From Corynebacterium atrinae (lineage in GTDB: Bacteria > Actinomycetota > Actinomycetes > Mycobacteriales > Mycobacteriaceae): a stretch of DNA of 64,000 nucleotides. The DNA lies in assembly GCF_030408455.1 (NCBI RefSeq), contig NZ_CP046977.1, positions 1,240,001 to 1,304,000 on the forward strand, given 5' to 3'. Each line of letters starts with the position of its first letter. Position 1 is the first letter of the stretch. The notes under the pieces are model-generated. The model was not told the DNA's origin. It saw nothing but the letters and a program-made list of their open reading frames with translations, and made no database searches. Both the position numbers and the translations under genes were made by a program. Below, piece by piece: positions 18,284-26,652 of this stretch.

Positions 18284-18359
18284 GGGCTCATGGTAGTTGA
18301 GTCGCCTTAAACTACTGTGGAGACGACGATTTAAGCAGCAATTCATAAGGAGTGGGTCC

Positions 18360-20648
18360 TTGGCTTTCAACTGGTTCTGGAAAGCAATGGGGGCGCAGCA
18401 GTCACGCAATCAGAAGCGGAGCCTCGCGATTGTTGAGGATTCTGCCGCTCGTGCTGCCGAGTTGTCGCACCTTGATGACTCTGCTTTGGCCCAGCGCGCG
18501 CACGACCTCACTGCCGGCGGCACTCTCACAGATCCCGCGGAATTTTTGGCGGTGCTGGGGGTCGCGTCGGAACGCACGCTCGGGCTGCGGCCGTTCCCGG
18601 TCCAGTCGCAGGCGGTCTTGCGGCTTCTTGAGGGAGATGTCATCCAGATGGCCACCGGTGAGGGCAAGACCTTGGTCGGAGCGATGGCGGCGACCGGGTT
18701 CGGCCTCATGGGCAAGCGCGTCCACCTCATAACCATTAATGATTATCTCGCTGACCGTGACGCGGAATGGATGCGGCCGCTGGTGTCCTTCTTTGGCCTG
18801 TCGGTAGGCGCCATCACGGAAAAGCTTGGTCCGCAGGAGCGGCGTGAGGCATATGGCTGTGATGTCGTTTACGGTCCGGTCAATGAAATCGGTTTCGATG
18901 TCCTGCGTGATCAGCAGGTCACCCGCCGCAGTGATGCGGTGCAGGCCCCGTCCGATGTTGCTCTGGTCGACGAGGCGGATTCGGTGCTGGTGGATGAGGC
19001 GCTCGTTCCGCTCGTTCTTGCCGGGAGCCAACCGGGGGTGGAAACCACCGGAAAGATAACCGAGGTCGTGCGCACGCTGCGGGAGAACGAACACTATTCC
19101 ATCGACGATGATCGCCGCAACGTCTTCCTCACCGATGCCGGCGCCACTCGCGTCGAGCAGGCGTTGGGTATTACGACGCTCTACGACGACGAACACATTG
19201 GTACCACCCTCGTCCGCGTCAACCTCGCGTTGCACGCGAAGGCTCTGCTTATCCGCGACATTCACTATCTAGTTGATGAGGGCAAGGTCGCGCTAATCGA
19301 CGCCTCCCGGGGCCGCGTCGCCGATCTCCAGCGGTGGCCCGACGGGCTGCAGGCAGCCGTCGAGGCGAAGGAGGGGTTGGACGTGAGCGAGGGAGGGCGG
19401 ATCCTCGACACGATTACTCTTCAAGCCCTCATGCGCCGCTACCCGATGGTGTGCGGGATGACGGGCACCGCCGTCGAAGCAACGGATCAGCTGCGGCAGT
19501 TCTATGGCCTACATGTTTCGGAGATTGAGAGAAACAAGGCGCTCCAGCGTTTTGATGAGGCCGATCGGATCTATGCCACTGCTGCTGAAAAGAACCGGGC
19601 GATCGTGGAGGAGATCTCCGCGCTGCATGCCGTGGGCCAGCCCGTGCTAGTGGGCACCCATGATGTCGCCGAGTCGGAGGCCCTAGCGGCGGCGTTGGCG
19701 GAGCGGGGAGTCGAGGTCAACGTCCTCAATGCCAAAAACGATGCCGAAGAGGCCCGGATCGTTGCGGAAGCTGGCGACCTCGGGCGGGTGACGGTGTCGA
19801 CGCAGATGGCGGGGCGCGGAACCGACATCCGCCTTGGCGGGGCGGATGAGCGGGACCACGACGCCGTCGCCAAGCTGGGTGGACTAGCTGTCATCGGTAC
19901 CTCTCGCCATCGCACTGTGCGCTTGGATAACCAGTTGCGCGGCCGGGCAGGGCGACAGGGCGATCCGGGGCTCTCGCTGTTCTTCGTTTCTTTAGAGGAC
20001 GACGTCGTGGTGTCTGGTGGCTCCGGGGAATCCGTCACCGCCCAGCCTGATGCGCTCGGCCGGATCACTTCCAACAAGATCGCCAATTTTGTGGCGCATT
20101 GCCAGCGCGTGACTGAAGGCCAATTGTTGGAAATCCATGCCCAGACGTGGAAGTACAACCAGCTACTGGCCGATCAGCGTGACATCTTCGATGAGCGCCG
20201 CGCCCGACTGTTGGATACGCCCCTGGCATGGGAGGAGCTATCTGGGCACGCGCCGGAGAAGGCACTCGGCCTCGCAGACCTGGACGTGAGCGTGCGTGAG
20301 CAGGCTGCCCGCGACATCATGCTCTTCCACCTGGACAATGAATGGGCCGAACACCTCGCCGTCATGGATGACGTGCGAGAGTCGATCCACCTGAGGGCCA
20401 TTGCGCGCGAGACTCCGATTGATGAATACCACCGCATTGCCGTGCGAGAATTCAAAGGCGTGGCGCAGCGGGCGGTGGACAAATCCGTCGAGACGTTCCG
20501 TACTGTGCTTATCGACGCCGCCGGGGCACATCTCGGCGACAACGGCCTCGCTCGGCCGTCCGCCACGTGGACCTACATGGTTTCCGACAACCCGCTCGCA
20601 GGATCGGGCAATTCGGTTGTGTCCGGTATCGGCAATCTTTTCCGCTGA
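18360..20648 (+). CDS. secA2: Accessory Sec translocase ATPase SecA2
   Basis: 762 residues, shorter than the ~850-residue housekeeping SecA and lacking its C-terminal Zn tail, as expected for actinobacterial SecA2. Walker A lies in MATGEGKTLVG (near 97) and the DEAD-like box in LVDEADSVLVDEA (near 203). The helicase motif STQMAGRGTDIRLGG and the QLRGRAGRQGD segment are also seen. It drives export of a subset of proteins through SecYEG. The start TTG 18360 (AFNWFWKAMG) follows an AAGGAG site. The order secA2-odhI-ftsR is conserved in corynebacteria. Confidence 0.93.
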   Translation: MAFNWFWKAMGAQQSRNQKRSLAIVEDSAARAAELSHLDDSALAQRAHDLTAGGTLTDPAEFLAVLGVASERTLGLRPFPVQSQAVLRLLEGDVIQMATGEGKTLVGAMAATGFGLMGKRVHLITINDYLADRDAEWMRPLVSFFGLSVGAITEKLGPQERREAYGCDVVYGPVNEIGFDVLRDQQVTRRSDAVQAPSDVALVDEADSVLVDEALVPLVLAGSQPGVETTGKITEVVRTLRENEHYSIDDDRRNVFLTDAGATRVEQALGITTLYDDEHIGTTLVRVNLALHAKALLIRDIHYLVDEGKVALIDASRGRVADLQRWPDGLQAAVEAKEGLDVSEGGRILDTITLQALMRRYPMVCGMTGTAVEATDQLRQFYGLHVSEIERNKALQRFDEADRIYATAAEKNRAIVEEISALHAVGQPVLVGTHDVAESEALAAALAERGVEVNVLNAKNDAEEARIVAEAGDLGRVTVSTQMAGRGTDIRLGGADERDHDAVAKLGGLAVIGTSRHRTVRLDNQLRGRAGRQGDPGLSLFFVSLEDDVVVSGGSGESVTAQPDALGRITSNKIANFVAHCQRVTEGQLLEIHAQTWKYNQLLADQRDIFDERRARLLDTPLAWEELSGHAPEKALGLADLDVSVREQAARDIMLFHLDNEWAEHLAVMDDVRESIHLRAIARETPIDEYHRIAVREFKGVAQRAVDKSVETFRTVLIDAAGAHLGDNGLARPSATWTYMVSDNPLAGSGNSVVSGIGNLFR

Positions 20649-20684
20649 TCAGCGTGGGTGAATGGGTGACTTGGCCGTCCCCGT

Positions 20685-20700
20685 GCCCGCCTCGGCGGGC
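20685..20700 (+). terminator. Hairpin after secA2
   Basis: GCCCGCC-TC-GGCGGGC is a perfect 7-bp stem with a 2-nt loop, 36 bp after the secA2 stop. No T-run follows, so termination is uncertain. Confidence 0.45.
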
Positions 20701-20709
20701 GACAACGGC

Positions 20710-20715
20710 TATGAT
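20710..20715 (+). promoter_or_regulatory. Candidate -10 element of odhI
   Basis: TATGAT matches the corynebacterial -10 consensus 38 bp before the odhI ATG, just after the hairpin. No good -35 hexamer is seen, which is usual in this group. Confidence 0.5.
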
Positions 20716-20753
20716 TGCAAACAGTCACAGTTCCGACAATCGGAGGTTTTGAA

Positions 20754-21182
20754 ATGAGTGAGAACACCGGTACTCCTGAAGCGCAGGTCGAGACCACATC
20801 GGTCTTCCGGGCTGATTTGCTGAAGGAAATGGAGTCCGGCGCCGCTCCGGCCACCTCTGGGGCGGATAATCTGCCTGCTGGTGCGGGCCTTCTCGTCGTT
20901 AAACGTGGACCCAACGCGGGTGCGCGCTTTTTGCTTGATCAGCCGATTACCACGGCTGGGCGCCACCCGGAGTCTGACATCTTCCTCGATGATGTCACCG
21001 TTTCCCGCCGCCACGCGGAGTTCCGCACCAATGAGGGTGAGTTCGAGGTATTCGATGTGGGATCCCTCAACGGCACGTATGTTAACCGTGAGCCCCGTAA
21101 TTCCCAGGTGTTGACCACGGGCGATGAGGTGCAAATCGGTAAGTTCCGTCTCGTTTTCGTCGCCGGCCCCAAGGCCGACTAG
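20754..21182 (+). CDS. odhI: FHA-domain oxoglutarate dehydrogenase inhibitor
   Basis: 142 residues (C. glutamicum OdhI is 143). An N-terminal ETTS motif (T14, T15) is the known phosphorylation site for PknG and related kinases. The C-terminal ~90 residues are an FHA domain (GRHPESDIFLDDVTVSRRH, then GSLNGTYVN). Unphosphorylated OdhI binds and inhibits the E1 subunit (OdhA) of 2-oxoglutarate dehydrogenase; phosphorylation makes the FHA domain bind its own N-terminus and releases inhibition. The ATG follows a GGAGG site; the 20715 in-frame start lies within the -10 region. Confidence 0.96.
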   Translation: MSENTGTPEAQVETTSVFRADLLKEMESGAAPATSGADNLPAGAGLLVVKRGPNAGARFLLDQPITTAGRHPESDIFLDDVTVSRRHAEFRTNEGEFEVFDVGSLNGTYVNREPRNSQVLTTGDEVQIGKFRLVFVAGPKAD

Positions 21183-21202
21183 AGGGAAATTAGTCCGAGA
21201 CA

Positions 21203-21940
21203 GTGAGTGCAGTTCGAAAGTCGACGGCAGTCCGCGCGGCATCGGGCGACAACGCTGCCAGGACCTCAGCCCGGACGTTGTCCATCGGCAAGGTTTTGGA
21301 GTTGTTGCGCTCCGAGTTCCCCGATGTGGCTGTCTCCAAGATTCGCTTCCTCGAGGCCGAGGGGCTGATTACGCCGCAGCGCACGGCGTCAGGGTACCGT
21401 CGTTTCACCAACGATGATGTCCAGCGGTTGCGCTACATTTTGGTGACCCAGCGGGACAATTACCTGCCGCTGAAGGTTATCCGTGAGCAGCTGGAAGCGA
21501 TGGATTCCGGGGCTGTTGCCGCGATTCTTACCACGGGTGCCTCACCCGAGGACTTTCGCAAACCAGCTGCCTCCCGGCTCACAGACGCCGACCTGGCCAG
21601 CCAGGCGGGCGTGGAAATGCAGCTGGTCCTTGAGCTGCTAGAGATTGGGTTGATCAAGCCGGATGGCGCGGGCTACTTCTCTGTTGATGACATCAAGATC
21701 GTTTCAGCGGCCGAGGCGCTCAAGGGCTTTGGTTTTGATGCCCGGCATTTGAAGTCCATGCGCAACACCGCGCGCCGTCAGGCTGACCTCATTGGACAAG
21801 TTATTTCGCCGGTGGCGAAGTCGAAGGGATCTACCGCGCGCCAGCGGGCGGAGGATATGGGTCAGCAGATGACGGCCCTGGCTGTGTCTTTGCACAGCTC
21901 ATTGGTCAAAAGCGCCCTCCGCGACGTGCTGGAATCATGA
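21203..21940 (+). CDS. ftsR: MerR-type transcriptional regulator FtsR
   Basis: 245 residues. A MerR-type helix-turn-helix lies near 28-95 (KIRFLEAEGLITPQRTASGY), followed by an effector/oligomerisation region. Position directly after odhI and before the bifunctional nuclease gene matches C. glutamicum cg1631, described as FtsR, an activator of ftsZ. The GTG at 21203 begins 21 bp after odhI. The stop overlaps the next ATG. Confidence 0.88.
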   Translation: MSAVRKSTAVRAASGDNAARTSARTLSIGKVLELLRSEFPDVAVSKIRFLEAEGLITPQRTASGYRRFTNDDVQRLRYILVTQRDNYLPLKVIREQLEAMDSGAVAAILTTGASPEDFRKPAASRLTDADLASQAGVEMQLVLELLEIGLIKPDGAGYFSVDDIKIVSAAEALKGFGFDARHLKSMRNTARRQADLIGQVISPVAKSKGSTARQRAEDMGQQMTALAVSLHSSLVKSALRDVLES

Positions 21941-22551
21941 CGCTGATTCCCGTCGAGTACCACGGTGTGCACAGCACCGGCCCAGAACACTTCAGTTGCG
22001 TTCTGCTGCGATGGGCCGAGCACAACCGTATCCTTCCCATCTGGATGTCGCCCTTGTCGGCGGCTGAGTTGGAAGCCCGGGATGAGGGCTTTGTGCCACG
22101 TCGCCCGGGTACCCCAGATCTCATGGCGGAAATGTCGACTCGTCTGACCAGTGGAGTCACGGCTGTCAACATTATTAGCCATTTCGAGGGCGTGTTCATT
22201 GCCTCGGTGGTGTTCAACGATGGCGAAGAGATCGATGCCCGACCCTCTGATGCCATTAAGTTGGCGCGGGCGTTGGAGCTCGATATTCAGGTGGAAGAAG
22301 ATGTGCTCACCCAAGCGTCCTTTTTCGTCTCAGATGATGCGTTGGAGGAGTACTTCGGGCTGCGTCTGAGTCCTGCCGCGGGGTCATCAGTGGAGGATGA
22401 CCTGTCGGCCTCGGGTGATGCCCAGGCGGATGCCGATTTCGAAGAAATGATGCGTTCGCTGGGCATGGATGAGAATGATTTCCTGGAGCCGGGTGGCGAT
22501 GGTGCCGACGGGGCAGATGACACGGATGTGACTAAAGGTGACAACGGGTAG
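21937..22551 (+). CDS. Bifunctional nuclease (BFN/DUF151) domain protein
   Basis: 204 residues. The BFN domain fills residues ~1-140 (LLRWAEHNRILPIWMSPL, then RPSDAIKLAR), and an acidic Asp/Glu-rich tail follows. Homologues are reported to have DNase/RNase activity, but the cellular role in actinobacteria is not settled. It is translationally coupled to ftsR by an ATGA overlap. Confidence 0.87.
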   Translation: MTLIPVEYHGVHSTGPEHFSCVLLRWAEHNRILPIWMSPLSAAELEARDEGFVPRRPGTPDLMAEMSTRLTSGVTAVNIISHFEGVFIASVVFNDGEEIDARPSDAIKLARALELDIQVEEDVLTQASFFVSDDALEEYFGLRLSPAAGSSVEDDLSASGDAQADADFEEMMRSLGMDENDFLEPGGDGADGADDTDVTKGDNG

Positions 22552-22567
22552 AATGAAGTCTAATCTT

Positions 22568-22587
22568 CAACTTGAGGGTTAGAGTTG
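22568..22587 (+). promoter_or_regulatory. Possible operator before the merR gene
   Basis: The interrupted dyad CAACT-(10)-AGTTG lies 93 bp upstream of the MerR-type gene. MerR regulators often bind dyads in their own promoters; this is only a positional suggestion. Confidence 0.25.
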
Positions 22588-22679
22588 CGGCGTGTTGCCA
22601 AGTTGTGCCTTGACGTTGCTCTACTCTTGGCTTTAAATGACGCATAAGGCGTTTTTCCAAACACCATTGGAGTAATTAC

Positions 22680-23243
22680 GTGAGCACCCACGATCATTCG
22701 GACACCACCCAGGCCCCCGTCCAAGAATCCCTCTTCGACCTCGGCCCCGGGGAAGAGGTTGGCTACCGTGTCCCCATCGCTTGCCAAGTCGCTGGCATCA
22801 CCTACCGCCAGCTCGACTACTGGGCCCGGACCAAGCTCGTTGTTCCCTCGATTCGTGGCGCCCGCGGCTCCGGCTCGCAGCGTCTCTATTCCTTCCGCGA
22901 CATCCTCGTGCTGAAGATCGTCAAGCGCCTGCTGGACACCGGCATCTCGCTGCAGAACATCCGCCTCGCCGTGGAAAAGCTGCGTGACCGCGGTGCCAAC
23001 GATATCGCCGAGATCACCCTCGTCTCTGACGGCACCACGGTCTACGAATGCCGTTCCGCCGATGAGGTCATCGACTTGCTGGGAGGCGGCCAGGGTGTCT
23101 TTGGTATCGCAGTCCCCGGCATCATGAAGGAACTCACCGGCACCATCGCCTCCTTCCCCTCGGAGCGCGTCGATGAAGAGTCCGGAGCCGAAGTCATCGG
23201 CATGGACGAGCTGGCCGCGCGCCGTACCCGCAAGACCTCCTAA
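22680..23243 (+). CDS. MerR family transcriptional regulator
   Basis: 187 residues with an N-terminal Gln/Asp-rich lead, then a MerR helix-turn-helix (QVAGITYRQLDYWARTKLVV) near 38-105 and a C-terminal domain rich in Gly (LLGGGQGVFGIAVPGI). It is the orthologue by position of the second MerR gene that follows the bifunctional nuclease gene in corynebacteria (cg1633-like). No effector is evident. GTG start 22680 lacks a strong ribosome-binding site (GGAG 10 bp upstream). Confidence 0.87.
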   Translation: MSTHDHSDTTQAPVQESLFDLGPGEEVGYRVPIACQVAGITYRQLDYWARTKLVVPSIRGARGSGSQRLYSFRDILVLKIVKRLLDTGISLQNIRLAVEKLRDRGANDIAEITLVSDGTTVYECRSADEVIDLLGGGQGVFGIAVPGIMKELTGTIASFPSERVDEESGAEVIGMDELAARRTRKTS

Positions 23244-23263
23244 GCTGTCACGCTAGAACAGAA

Positions 23264-23327
23264 AAAGCCGCTTCCCCATTCACTCTCGCTCCGCTCACGG
23301 GCGGGAGGGTTGCAGGGAAGCGGCTTT
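23264..23327. terminator. Strong bidirectional terminator
   Basis: A perfect 13-bp stem AAAGCCGCTTCCC (23264-23276) / GGGAAGCGGCTTT (23315-23327) lies between the convergent merR and vWA-like genes. It has A-rich and T-rich flanks on the two strands and a 38-nt loop. Confidence 0.85.
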
Positions 23328-23343
23328 ACGCTTGCCGGACCAG

Positions 23344-24720
23344 CTAGAGGCCGACTGCCTTCCGGATGGAGCTATCAAGCTGATCCGGCGAAGTGACCGT
23401 GGTGGTGGAGGTAGCCACACCAGTGACGGCCTGGTCGGCCTCGCCCGAACCGAGTTGGATGACATCCACTAGGACGTCCGCGCCTGCTACGGCACCGTAG
23501 AAGGCCTGAGTGAACGAAGCATCATCCATATCCTGATCGGTACCAGTGGTGACCAAGAGAATGCGGGTGGTCTTGCCGGCAGTGCGGGCGTGGTCCGCAG
23601 CGGCCCCGGCAGCAGCGACGAGCGCGGAGCGAGTCTGGGGAACCCCGCCGTAGCCGAAGCGCACGAGGGCATTCGCACCGGGTTCACCGCTGTCGGTGAA
23701 ATTGACGTTGGCGCGCCAGCCCTTGGTCACCCCGGGGTTGAGCGGGGAAGAGTAGTTCCATACGCTGACCTGCTGCCCGTCGCTCCCCAAGTCGAGGGCG
23801 GTGGAGGACAAAGCCGCGGCAGTTTCTCCGAAGAAGGTAGCACCCGCGGCGGAGGAGGTATCGAGGAGGATGAGGGTGTCCGTGGGGGTCGAGGCGAGGG
23901 AAGTGGATGCGCCGTTGGAGCTCGGCGGGGTGTCCGTGCCGATGACCGCCCACGCAGCGGAACGATCGGGGAGATCGGAAGGCACTTCGGACTCGATGGA
24001 GCTGAAGTCGGCGAAGTGGGCGGCGGCGCGCGTCTGCTCCTCGGTGACCGACCCGGAGGGGTTGAGGACGTGGGCGATCTGGATGACCTCGGCGCCGTTA
24101 ATGTCGACGGTGGAACCGATACTGCGATCCACCTCGTCGTTGGCGCCCACGGCGATGACTCCGGTGGCGTCGGTAATCGTGGCGTTGCGATCCCGCTCAA
24201 TGAACTGCGGCGCGAGATCCTTGTCCAGAGCAGTCGCGACGGCGACTGCCGCGTCGGGGTCGGTGGCAACAGGGTAGGTGATGGAGGCTGGGTCAACGTT
24301 GCTCAGGTCGCCGCCGTCTGCGTTCCACAACTGAGAGGCCTCAATGGACACGGGGGTCGTGAGCGAAACAGTGCGGCTGCCCAAGGCTTGCACGGTACGG
24401 GGAGAGTCCGGAGCCAGATAGAGGGCGGCGGAGTCAACAGAATCTACCAGTTGGGCCTTGACACAGAAGTCGCGGACCACGGGGTTTGACTCGTTGTAAG
24501 CGTTCACCAACTCTTCGGCCTCCGGGCCCGCCGATGCGATGGGCAAGATGAGATCGCCGTCGATGCAGTCGCCAGAGGCGGCTACCTTCTCTACCTCATT
24601 GTTGTTGCGGGCGATAAACCACGTCACCAAAGAGATGACCAGGATGAGCGCCACAATGGCCGCCGCAATGAGCCCGCCGGAAAGGCGGTTGTTTGGTTGT
24701 CCATTGGAATGACGGCCCAT
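23344..24720 (-). CDS. Membrane-anchored vWA-like protein
   Basis: 458 residues: a short cytoplasmic N-terminus, one membrane helix (about 16-37, GGLIAAAIVALILVISLV), then a large extracytoplasmic part. The C-terminal ~190 residues look like a von Willebrand A domain (DTLILLDTSSA). The MIDAS sequence DxSxS is incomplete here: the last Ser is Ala. Such conserved actinobacterial proteins are of unknown function; an extracytoplasmic binding role is inference. The middle region resembles a solute-binding fold only vaguely. Confidence 0.75.
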   Translation of the reverse strand: MGRHSNGQPNNRLSGGLIAAAIVALILVISLVTWFIARNNNEVEKVAASGDCIDGDLILPIASAGPEAEELVNAYNESNPVVRDFCVKAQLVDSVDSAALYLAPDSPRTVQALGSRTVSLTTPVSIEASQLWNADGGDLSNVDPASITYPVATDPDAAVAVATALDKDLAPQFIERDRNATITDATGVIAVGANDEVDRSIGSTVDINGAEVIQIAHVLNPSGSVTEEQTRAAAHFADFSSIESEVPSDLPDRSAAWAVIGTDTPPSSNGASTSLASTPTDTLILLDTSSAAGATFFGETAAALSSTALDLGSDGQQVSVWNYSSPLNPGVTKGWRANVNFTDSGEPGANALVRFGYGGVPQTRSALVAAAGAAADHARTAGKTTRILLVTTGTDQDMDDASFTQAFYGAVAGADVLVDVIQLGSGEADQAVTGVATSTTTVTSPDQLDSSIRKAVGL

Positions 24721-24752
24721 GGATGTCTATCCTCACCTGAGACGAAAGGTAT

Positions 24753-25613
24753 TTAAGTTCTCAGTGTATCGACTTCCGCAGCATCGATGATTGCGACAAG
24801 CCGGTCACGCAGGGGTTTTCCCCGCTCTGCCAGACCCCGTTGTCGGGCCACGTATTCGGCCTTTCCCTCCGGAGTTTCAATCGCTACCACTCCGAACCCA
24901 TAGTCGCGGCAATCGTAGGGGGAGGCTTCCATGTCGAGAATGCGGGCGTCGACGGCTAGTTCAAAGGCCTCGAGCAAAACCTCGCCAGGGACAAGCGGGC
25001 CCAATTTAGATGCCCATTTGAACACATCCATCGTCGCATGCACGCAGCCAGCCTGGTCGAACTCGGGCTGATCCGCACGCTCCAACACCGCAATATTGAG
25101 CGATCGGGCAGGTGGGGTGAAGAATCGGAACGCATCAAAGTGCGTACACCGTATTTGGTGCTTTTCGACGACCGCGTCGCTTCCCGCTGCGCCCAGGCGC
25201 AGCGGAAGATCGTGGCGAGGGGCATCGCTGCGATAGACCATGGCCCATTCGTGGAGGCCAAAGCAGTCGAAGTGTGTCGGGTTGAGGTTTGTTCGCCGGA
25301 GGAGGTCGCGAATATATAGATAAGCGCCGCCGCGGCGGCGCCACAGGGCGGTGACGTCGACGGCGGTGGCCGGCGGGGCGTCGATAAGCAGGTAGTCCCG
25401 CATATCGATGTGCCCTTCCAGAGCGAGCCCGTGGCCGGGGTGCCAGCGGCGCAGATGCGCCGGACGGACCGGATAATACTCAAATAGGAAGTCAAATACC
25501 GGGTGCTTGACGTTGCGGCGTCGACGCTCCAGATGATCGCGAGTCAACGCCTCCGCGCGGGTGATGTGTGCTTCTTGCCGGGCGTGCCACGTGGCGGTAT
25601 CAAGAATCCTCAT
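24753..25613 (-). CDS. Conserved protein annotated as 3-methyladenine DNA glycosylase
   Basis: 286 residues, starting MRILDTATWHARQEAHITRA at ATG 25613. The segment VFDFLFEYYPVRPAHLRRWH is characteristic of an actinobacterial family commonly labelled 3-methyladenine DNA glycosylase. I see no classical HhH glycosylase motif, so the enzymatic label is weakly founded. The start overlaps the last codons of the upstream CNNM gene by 14 bp; the longer upstream reading frame is only that overlap and was dropped. Confidence 0.7.
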   Translation of the reverse strand: MRILDTATWHARQEAHITRAEALTRDHLERRRRNVKHPVFDFLFEYYPVRPAHLRRWHPGHGLALEGHIDMRDYLLIDAPPATAVDVTALWRRRGGAYLYIRDLLRRTNLNPTHFDCFGLHEWAMVYRSDAPRHDLPLRLGAAGSDAVVEKHQIRCTHFDAFRFFTPPARSLNIAVLERADQPEFDQAGCVHATMDVFKWASKLGPLVPGEVLLEAFELAVDARILDMEASPYDCRDYGFGVVAIETPEGKAEYVARQRGLAERGKPLRDRLVAIIDAAEVDTLRT

Positions 25614-26652
25614 GGGTCCAGTCGTTGACGGTGCCGACGTATTCTTCGATGAGGTCTTCCAAGGTGATGACTCCGATGAGCTCGCCACGCTCGCGGACCT
25701 GCGCCATGTGGGCGGAGCCGCGGTGGAGCTTGCGCAGAGCCTCATCCATGAGCCCCGAGCTGTCGACGATGGTGAGAGGCCGGATCTGCGAGCGGGGAAT
25801 GACCTCGTCTTCCTGCGCGGATGCGAGACGATCGAGGACATCCTTGACGTGAATGTAACCAAGGAACGACCCGTCCTGGCCCGTCACCGGGAAGCGGGAG
25901 AACCCGGTCTCCACCACCGCGAGTTCCAGTTGCTTCAGGGTCGGACCCCGGCGCCCAAAGTCGAGGGTGCGGACATTATCCAGGGGAATCATGACTTCCT
26001 TGAGGCTGCGCTTTTCTGACCTTAGCGCCTTTGACAGCCGGAGGGTTTCCTCGGCGTCGAGCAGGCCTTCGGCGCGGGACTCCTTGATCATGAACGCGAG
26101 TTGGGCCTCATCGACCGTGGAATCCAGTTCGTCCTTTTGCTCGATGCCAAAGGCGCGGAGGGTGATCCGCGCGATCCAGTTCATGAACTCGATGAGCGGG
26201 CGAGTCAGGCGCACCCACCAAATCATGGCGGGCGCCAACCACATGGCGAGGGTCTCCGGGCCGGCAATGGCGATGTTCTTGGGCACCATCTCGCCAAAGA
26301 GAATATGGAGGAACGTGATAATGCCGAGAGCAATGACGAAAGAAATTGGGTGGAGGAGATTCTCCGGCATGCCGAGGGCAAGGAAAGGTTCCTCAATGAA
26401 ATGCGCGACAGCCGGCTCAGCTACCTTGCCCAAGATCAGCGAACAGATCGTGATGCCGAATTGGGCGCCCGCCAACATGATGGACAAGTGCTCGGTGGCG
26501 TACAGCACCTTGCGCGCGGCGGGGCGACCCTGGGCAATGAGTGATTCGATGCGGTCACGCCGCGAGGAAATCAAGGCGAATTCGGCGGCCACGAAAAAGG
26601 CGTTGGCGGACAAAAGCCCGACGATGAGGAGGATGGTGGTGAAGATGCTCAT
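25600..26652 (-). CDS. CNNM/CBS-domain membrane protein (short)
   Basis: 350 residues: a CNNM (DUF21) transmembrane domain with about four helices (1-190) and a pair of CBS domains (about 205-335). It lacks the C-terminal CorC_HlyC transporter-associated domain seen in its neighbour. The family includes Mg/Co efflux or Mg-sensing proteins; older annotation as hemolysin is historical. It overlaps the next upstream gene by 4 bp (26649-26652), so the two are an operon and may form a heteromer. Confidence 0.87.
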   Translation of the reverse strand: MSIFTTILLIVGLLSANAFFVAAEFALISSRRDRIESLIAQGRPAARKVLYATEHLSIMLAGAQFGITICSLILGKVAEPAVAHFIEEPFLALGMPENLLHPISFVIALGIITFLHILFGEMVPKNIAIAGPETLAMWLAPAMIWWVRLTRPLIEFMNWIARITLRAFGIEQKDELDSTVDEAQLAFMIKESRAEGLLDAEETLRLSKALRSEKRSLKEVMIPLDNVRTLDFGRRGPTLKQLELAVVETGFSRFPVTGQDGSFLGYIHVKDVLDRLASAQEDEVIPRSQIRPLTIVDSSGLMDEALRKLHRGSAHMAQVRERGELIGVITLEDLIEEYVGTVNDWTHEDS

